From an uncultured Bermanella sp. (GTDB lineage Bacteria > Pseudomonadota > Gammaproteobacteria > Pseudomonadales > Oceanobacteraceae): a stretch of 9,061 nt of DNA. The translations under genes were made by a program, and so were the position numbers. The stretch covers positions 1-9,061 of the forward strand of contig CAJXIK010000070.1 in the NCBI GenBank assembly GCA_913054445.1, read 5' to 3'. This document shows, piece after piece, positions 5,282-9,061 of this stretch (its first letter is position 1; each line of letters opens with the position of its first letter). The notes under the pieces are model-generated. The model saw only the letters and a list, made by a program, of their open reading frames with translations. It was not told where the DNA came from and searched no databases.

Positions 5282-6646
5282 ATGAGTCGACTCGCCATGC
5301 CCAGTATGCCTTTCTTTACCTTACCCATAGCCAGCCAGCCAGCCAGCGGTGCCCAGGGAAGCCCCCCATCGAGTGCGCTGTCCTCACAAAAAAACACGGC
5401 GACTCAAGCACTTAGCCCCACCGCAGGGGTCGAGAGCCCAACGGCGGAAGAAGCGGCTGGCGCTTCGTTTTCACAAACCCTAGAGGCTCAGTTGCAAGTG
5501 CCGGTGTTAAGCGTGGGGCAAGAGTTTGCCGCCATAGTGCCGACCCAGAATGCGCTGGCGGAGACGCTTGCCCCTCAGCAAGATCCAGCTGCTAGCGATC
5601 CTGCGTTGGCTGCCTGGGCGGCGCTGTCACCCTTAAATAACGAACCCGTGGTCAGCGCGCAGTTGGATTTGCAGGGCATACGGCAGCAGCGTGCCTTGAG
5701 CGACAAACTCACGCCGCCAGCAAGGTCTCTTGATGGGGCACAATCCCAGGCTGGGGAGGCCGCGCTGGCGGGTGCTCCTTTACCCGGCGGGGCACAGGCT
5801 CAGCAGGTTGCCGCGCCGCTTCCCCTCGGCACGAGCCCTCTTGATGCCAGCCCAGTGAGCCAGCAAATCCTCGCCGCCAACCCTCCCGCCGTGGCGGGCA
5901 TCACACAGCCAGGCAAGCCCCTGACGGCGGTGCTGCGCGAGAGTGGCCCGGTGGCGGATGAATGGTTGAATAATGGGCTGCATGGCGAACAGGCCATGCC
6001 AAGCCTCCATGAGAAGCCCATTACGCTCACCGCCAAGGCCAGCCTGCTGCCCGAGCCTTTCACTCTGCCTCCGCAGGCGTTGCCGAGCGAGCCGCTGCCA
6101 ACCGTGGGTGCCGATTTAAGCCAGCTAGGCAGCAGCACCATCAGCAAAGACATTATGGCTGCTGAGCCCACGAGCCAGAAAACCCCGCTGGCCAGTGCCG
6201 TCGCCTCAGCTGGGCAATTTAAGCTGGACGTGCCCCCCAGCAACCCCCAGTGGAGTGAACAGATCGCCAAGCGCATCGGCATCATGAACAGCGAGAGCGT
6301 GCAGAGTGCGCGCATACAGCTAGACCCGCCGGAACTGGGGGCGCTGGAGGTGAAGATAAAAATTCAAAATGATCAGATGACGGTGGCCTTCAGCAGTGGC
6401 AACCAGCAGGTGCGTGAGGCGTTGGAAGCCCAGTCCCCAAGGCTTAAAGAGATGATGGAGGCGCAGGGCCTTAATCTGAGTGATGTGAATGTATCCGATC
6501 AATCCCGCCAACAGACGGCTGGCGGCCAAGAGCAGGGGGAATCTGCTCAGCAAGGCCCACAGTCGGAGATGGCGGCCGAAGGTGAGCGCGAGCAAGCCAT
6601 GGGCTCCGAGCTGCAATCGGACTCGCTGGTGGATTATTTTGCATAA
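5282..6646 (+). CDS. fliK: Flagellar hook-length control protein FliK
   Basis: FliK is a secreted molecular ruler that measures the growing hook and switches the export gate from hook to filament substrates. The 454-aa protein has the typical two-part build. Residues 1-320 are low-complexity, rich in Ala, Pro, Gln and Ser and without cysteine, forming the extended ruler part. The conserved C-terminal domain (about 322-408) has WSEQIAKRI, then LDPPELGALEVKIKI (347-361), MTVAFSSGNQQVREAL and LNLSDVNVS. A Gln/Glu-rich tail ends in LVDYFA. The start is uncertain: ATG codons at 5282, 5297 and 5306 are all in frame and none has a strong ribosome binding site (TTAGG at 5267-5271 is the best for 5282). 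The gene follows a sigma54 promoter. A four-base tandem repeat lies at codons 16-22. Confidence 0.93.
   Translation: MSRLAMPSMPFFTLPIASQPASGAQGSPPSSALSSQKNTATQALSPTAGVESPTAEEAAGASFSQTLEAQLQVPVLSVGQEFAAIVPTQNALAETLAPQQDPAASDPALAAWAALSPLNNEPVVSAQLDLQGIRQQRALSDKLTPPARSLDGAQSQAGEAALAGAPLPGGAQAQQVAAPLPLGTSPLDASPVSQQILAANPPAVAGITQPGKPLTAVLRESGPVADEWLNNGLHGEQAMPSLHEKPITLTAKASLLPEPFTLPPQALPSEPLPTVGADLSQLGSSTISKDIMAAEPTSQKTPLASAVASAGQFKLDVPPSNPQWSEQIAKRIGIMNSESVQSARIQLDPPELGALEVKIKIQNDQMTVAFSSGNQQVREALEAQSPRLKEMMEAQGLNLSDVNVSDQSRQQTAGGQEQGESAQQGPQSEMAAEGEREQAMGSELQSDSLVDYFA
5329..5347. repeat. Tetranucleotide tract (AGCC) in the fliK 5' coding region
   Basis: AGCC is repeated 4.75 times without interruption across codons 16-22 of fliK. 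Loss or gain of one unit would shift the fliK reading frame. The tract is short compared with known phase-variable tetranucleotide tracts. Confidence 0.75.
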
Positions 6647-6725
6647 GCGCTAGCCACGTCTCTTTTGTCTACACTTATGCTAACGCCCCTTTTTAAAAGT
6701 GGGTGCCAACTGCAAGCTCTCTGCG

Positions 6726-6741
6726 TGGCATAGGGCTTGCT
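6726..6741 (+). promoter_or_regulatory. Sigma54 (-24/-12) promoter for the fliL operon
   Basis: TGGCATAGGGCTTGCT matches TGGCAC-N5-TTGCW with one difference, and GG and GC are spaced by exactly 10 bases. The predicted start is near 6752, giving a leader of about 21 bases before the fliL ATG. It lies in a 126-base gap after fliK that otherwise holds no gene. It should drive fliL, fliM, fliN and the genes beyond the window, the unit known to be RpoN-dependent in Pseudomonas and Vibrio. Confidence 0.82.
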
Positions 6742-6744
6742 AAA

Positions 6745-6755
6745 CCTAATTTAGG
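6745..6755. promoter_or_regulatory. Short inverted repeat at the fliL transcription start
   Basis: CCTAATTTAGG is a perfect 5-bp inverted repeat around a central T. It begins 4 bases after the -12 box and covers the predicted start site. It could be an operator, a melting-prone AT stretch, or chance. Confidence 0.3.
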
Positions 6756-6772
6756 AATCAAAAAGGTGACGT

Positions 6773-7306
6773 ATGGCCGACGAAAAAGAATTGCAGCTGG
6801 ATGCAGACGAGCTAGACAGCTCGGGTGGCGGTAACAAAAAACTCATCATCATCATCGTGGCGGTGGTCTTGCTGGTGGGCATAGGCGTGGGCGTGGCGCT
6901 ATTTTTAATGGGCGGTGACGAAGCCGATCCGGCAGTCGAAGAGGCCGGCGCAGCGATTGAGGAGCCGATGGCAGCCAGCAAGGGGCCTGCTACTTACATT
7001 AAGTTTAAACCGCAATTTATCATCAATTACCAGGTTGCCAATCGCCAACGCTATTTGCAAATTCACATGGAGGCCCTGACCCGCGATGCCCGCGTAGCCG
7101 CCGCCATGGACACTCACAGCCCCATGATACGCAGCGCTATTATTAACTTGTTGAGCACCCAGGATTTTAAAGTCTTACGCACCGCCGAGGGTCGCACCAG
7201 TATTCGGGAAAACCTAACGGTGGAAGTCAATCGTCTTATTACGCAAGAAACCGGTATAGATAGTGGTGTGGAGCAGATCTTGTTTACCAACTTTGTGATC
7301 CAATAA
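6773..7306 (+). CDS. fliL: Flagellar basal body-associated protein FliL
   Basis: FliL is a single-pass inner-membrane protein that surrounds the stator units and supports torque and motor stability. The 177-aa protein has a short charged cytoplasmic N-terminus (1-23), one membrane segment (about 24-46, LIIIIVAVVLLVGIGVGVAL), an acidic Ala/Glu-rich linker (47-72), and a periplasmic stomatin-like domain (about 75-177). That domain includes YIKFKPQFIINY, RYLQIHMEALTRD, IRSAIINLLSTQDF and a typical ending FTNFVIQ. AAGGTGA lies just before the ATG. The gene is first in a predicted sigma54 unit and lies 58 bases before fliM, the usual order. Confidence 0.95.
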   Translation: MADEKELQLDADELDSSGGGNKKLIIIIVAVVLLVGIGVGVALFLMGGDEADPAVEEAGAAIEEPMAASKGPATYIKFKPQFIINYQVANRQRYLQIHMEALTRDARVAAAMDTHSPMIRSAIINLLSTQDFKVLRTAEGRTSIRENLTVEVNRLITQETGIDSGVEQILFTNFVIQ

Positions 7307-7364
7307 AAATAAGATGACAGTTTTGGTTTAGGCTGAAAAACGGTCGCTTCAAATAGGGGTAGGT

Positions 7365-8369
7365 GTGCAAGACTTATTAAGCCAAGATGAGATCGATGCT
7401 CTGCTGCATGGAGTGGACGATGGCGACATCGAAGAGGAGGAGCCGGAAGGTGGCTCTGGCGTCAAATCCTATGACCTTTCCAGTCAAGACCGTATCGTAC
7501 GCGGGCGCATGCCCACCCTCGAGATGATCAACGAACGCTTTGCCCGCTACACCCGCATCAGCATGTTTAATTTCTTACGCCGTTCTGCCGATGTGGCCAG
7601 CGGCGGCATTCAAATCATGAAATTTGGCGAATACATCCACACTCTCTATGTGCCCACCTCGTTAAACCTCGTGAAAGTACGTCCGCTGCGCGGCACCGCC
7701 TTATTCATCATGGATGCCAAACTGGTGTTTAAATTGGTGGACAATTTCTTTGGCGGCGACGGTCGCCACGCCAAGATCGAGGGACGAGAATTTACCCCCA
7801 CCGAATTACGGGTGGTGCAGGTGGTGTTGAGCCAGGTCTTTACCGACATGAAGGAAGCCTGGCACGCGGTGATGGATCTAGAGTTTGAATACTATGGCTC
7901 GGAGGTGAACCCGGCCATGGCCAATGTGGTCAGCCCCAGTGAGGTGGTGGTGGTGAGTTCGTTCCACATCGAACTGGACGGCGGCGGCGGCGACCTGCAT
8001 GTGGCCATGCCGTATTCCATGATAGAGCCCATTCGTGAGGTGCTGGATGCCGGGGTGCAAAGCGACATAGACGAAGTGGACGAGCGTTGGGTGCAATCTT
8101 TGCAAGAGGATATACAGAACGCCAAAGTTCCCGTGCACGGCACTATCTGTGAGCGAGAAATCTCCTTGCGAGAGGTGGCGGCATTAAAGGTTGGTGACGT
8201 GATTCCGGTGGACATGCCGCAAAGCTTTATCTTGCAGGCCAACGAAACCCCCATATTTCGTGGGCAACTGGGGGTCTCCAACGAAGCCCTAGCGGTGAAA
8301 ATTATTGAACCCATAGATCGCAAGTCCATTTCCGGCACCTCCAGTAACTTGGCACAGCAGGGTGCCTAG
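7365..8369 (+). CDS. fliM: Flagellar motor switch protein FliM
   Basis: FliM forms the middle of the C-ring and binds CheY-P to reverse rotation. The 334-aa protein begins at a GTG, chosen because it puts the conserved CheY-binding peptide (LLSQDEIDALL, 4-14) at the N-terminus and follows a good ribosome binding site (AGGGGTAGG, 7355-7363). An acidic linker leads to the middle domain (about 45-230), with RISMFNFLRR, FFGGDGR (128-134) and FTDMKEAWHAVMDLEFEY. The C-terminal SpoA domain (about 252-318), with LKVGDVIPVDMPQ and IFRGQLGVSNEALAVKI, contacts FliN. Length and motifs are complete. No frame problem is seen. It is followed 59 bases later by fliN. Confidence 0.97.
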   Translation: MQDLLSQDEIDALLHGVDDGDIEEEEPEGGSGVKSYDLSSQDRIVRGRMPTLEMINERFARYTRISMFNFLRRSADVASGGIQIMKFGEYIHTLYVPTSLNLVKVRPLRGTALFIMDAKLVFKLVDNFFGGDGRHAKIEGREFTPTELRVVQVVLSQVFTDMKEAWHAVMDLEFEYYGSEVNPAMANVVSPSEVVVVSSFHIELDGGGGDLHVAMPYSMIEPIREVLDAGVQSDIDEVDERWVQSLQEDIQNAKVPVHGTICEREISLREVAALKVGDVIPVDMPQSFILQANETPIFRGQLGVSNEALAVKIIEPIDRKSISGTSSNLAQQGA

Positions 8370-8428
8370 CAGGCATAACAAGGGGCACAGACCCGTCATT
8401 TTAATAGTTATCAAGCCATGGTTGCATT

Positions 8429-8992
8429 ATGAGCGATGAAGAAAACAACGAAAATAATGAAGACAACGACGCCAGCGAAGGGCAAGAGCCAACGCAGCAG
8501 CCCGAGGAAGAATCCGCTCAGGTCGATGCCGATGCCCTAGCCCAAGAAGTGGCCGACGGCGTGGGCGATGCCGAAGACGGTGAGGCGCTCGCCGATGAGT
8601 GGGCGGCGGCCATGGAGGAGTCTGGTGATAATCCCGACGAAGGCTCCGAGGAAGATGGCGTGCAGCCAGCCCCCATGGAAGAATTTGATGCCTCCGCTCC
8701 CACCAGCGGCGGCTTTGAGGTGAAAGAAGGGGCTCCGGAACTGGATGTGATTCTGGATATTCCGGTGAGCATCTCCATGGAGGTGGGCAACACGCAGATT
8801 CCCATTCGTAACCTGTTGCAGTTGAATCAAGGCTCGGTGATCGAACTGGATCGCCTCGCCGGTGAACCCTTGGATGTGCTGGTGAACGGCACCCTCATCG
8901 CCCACGGCGAGGTGGTGATGGTGAACGATAAATTTGGTATTCGTCTAACCGACGTCATCAGTCAGAGCGAGCGTATTCAGCGTTTAAAGTAA
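8429..8992 (+). CDS. fliN: Flagellar motor switch protein FliN, with long acidic N-terminal extension
   Basis: FliN forms the base of the C-ring and docks the FliH-FliI export ATPase complex. The 187-aa protein is about 50 residues longer than the 137-aa E. coli protein. The SpoA domain (about 105-187) is highly typical: LDVILDIPVSISMEVG, LLQLNQGSVIELDRLAGEPLDVLVNG read in two parts, and DKFGIRLTDVISQSERI. The first 100 residues are strongly acidic and probably disordered. They contain one hydrophobic patch, LADEWAAAMEES (54-65), that corresponds to DDLWAEALSEQ of E. coli FliN. The ribosome binding site is poor, and a five-codon ORF (ATG 8418, stop 8430-8432) overlaps the start. Confidence 0.95.
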   Translation: MSDEENNENNEDNDASEGQEPTQQPEEESAQVDADALAQEVADGVGDAEDGEALADEWAAAMEESGDNPDEGSEEDGVQPAPMEEFDASAPTSGGFEVKEGAPELDVILDIPVSISMEVGNTQIPIRNLLQLNQGSVIELDRLAGEPLDVLVNGTLIAHGEVVMVNDKFGIRLTDVISQSERIQRLK

Positions 8993-9030
8993 GCAGTAGC
9001 TATAAAAAATAATAACAAAGTGACGATATT

Positions 9031-9061
9031 ATGCCGATATTTTCCAGTGCCCTCTTGGCCA
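9031..9061 (+). CDS. fliO: Start of a gene in the fliO position (partial)
   Basis: ATG at 9031 opens a frame that runs off the window: MPIFSSALLA. The hydrophobic start could be a signal or membrane segment. AAAGTGA (9017-9023) is a modest ribosome binding site 7 bases upstream. fliO, an export-apparatus assembly protein, normally follows fliN. The call rests on position only, since ten residues carry no family signature. Confidence 0.5.
   Translation, partial: MPIFSSALLA

Noticed and set aside
5173..5415. An 80-codon + strand open frame spanning the Hpt/fliK junction
   Set aside because: It overlaps the end of the Hpt gene and the start of fliK in another frame, has no ribosome binding site, and its product has no recognisable features.
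5800..6315. A 171-codon reverse-strand open frame inside fliK
   Set aside because: It is the mirror of the GC-rich low-complexity fliK region. Its composition is compositional noise and there is no promoter or ribosome binding site evidence.
6686..6704. Possible terminator after fliK around CCCCTTTTTAAAAGTGGG
   Set aside because: The stem is AT-rich with a mismatch and no T-run follows it. Alternative pairings such as CATAAG/CTTATG (6642-6679) enclose a long loop.
7892..8338. A 148-codon reverse-strand open frame inside fliM
   Set aside because: It lies entirely antisense to highly conserved fliM coding sequence and shows no domain features.
8418..8432. A five-codon ORF (MVAL-stop) overlapping the fliN ATG, suggesting coupling
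   Set aside because: It has no ribosome binding site of its own and is short enough to be chance. It is noted only because fliN itself has a weak ribosome binding site.

Overview
The window is a dense, single-strand (+) stretch of chemotaxis and flagellar genes. It looks like a polar-flagellated gammaproteobacterium of the broad Pseudomonas/marine type. The reasons are the gene order hsbA-hsbR-hptB-fliK-fliL-fliM-fliN-(fliO), the sigma54-type promoter sequences in front of fliK and fliL, and the residue-level character of the FliM and FliN proteins. No genus can be named from the sequence alone.

Region 1 (1-2766) holds a chemoreceptor adaptation cassette: cheR (methyltransferase), cheD (glutamine deamidase, overlapping cheR by 4 nt) and cheB (REC-methylesterase). 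Two direct copies of a 45-bp repeat made of three back-to-back palindromes lie immediately upstream of cheR and between cheD and cheB. They bracket the cheR-cheD pair and separate it from cheB.

Region 2 (2767-5228) holds a partner-switching module: a STAS anti-sigma-antagonist protein (HsbA-like), a 571-aa REC-PP2C-HATPase protein (HsbR-like) and a small histidine phosphotransfer protein (HptB-like), tightly packed. In Pseudomonas aeruginosa the equivalent proteins pass a phosphorelay signal to the phosphorylation state of HsbA, which affects FlgM/sigma28 and a diguanylate cyclase. The same role is inferred here.

Region 3 (5229-9061) holds late flagellar assembly genes: fliK (hook-length control), fliL (stator-associated membrane protein), fliM and fliN (C-ring switch), and the first ten codons of a gene in the position of fliO. 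fliK and fliL each have a well-matched -24/-12 element with exact spacing, so this part appears to contain at least two sigma54 transcription units.

The genes fit together as follows. CheR, CheB and CheD set receptor sensitivity. The Hsb/Hpt module probably links a sensor phosphorelay to flagellar gene output. FliM and FliN receive CheY-P and switch rotation. No reverse-strand gene, tRNA, rRNA, CRISPR, insertion sequence or phage gene was seen, and no gene-free stretch exceeds 130 bases. This is largely a conserved locus. The least explained items are the triple-palindrome repeat and the leader structures before cheB.
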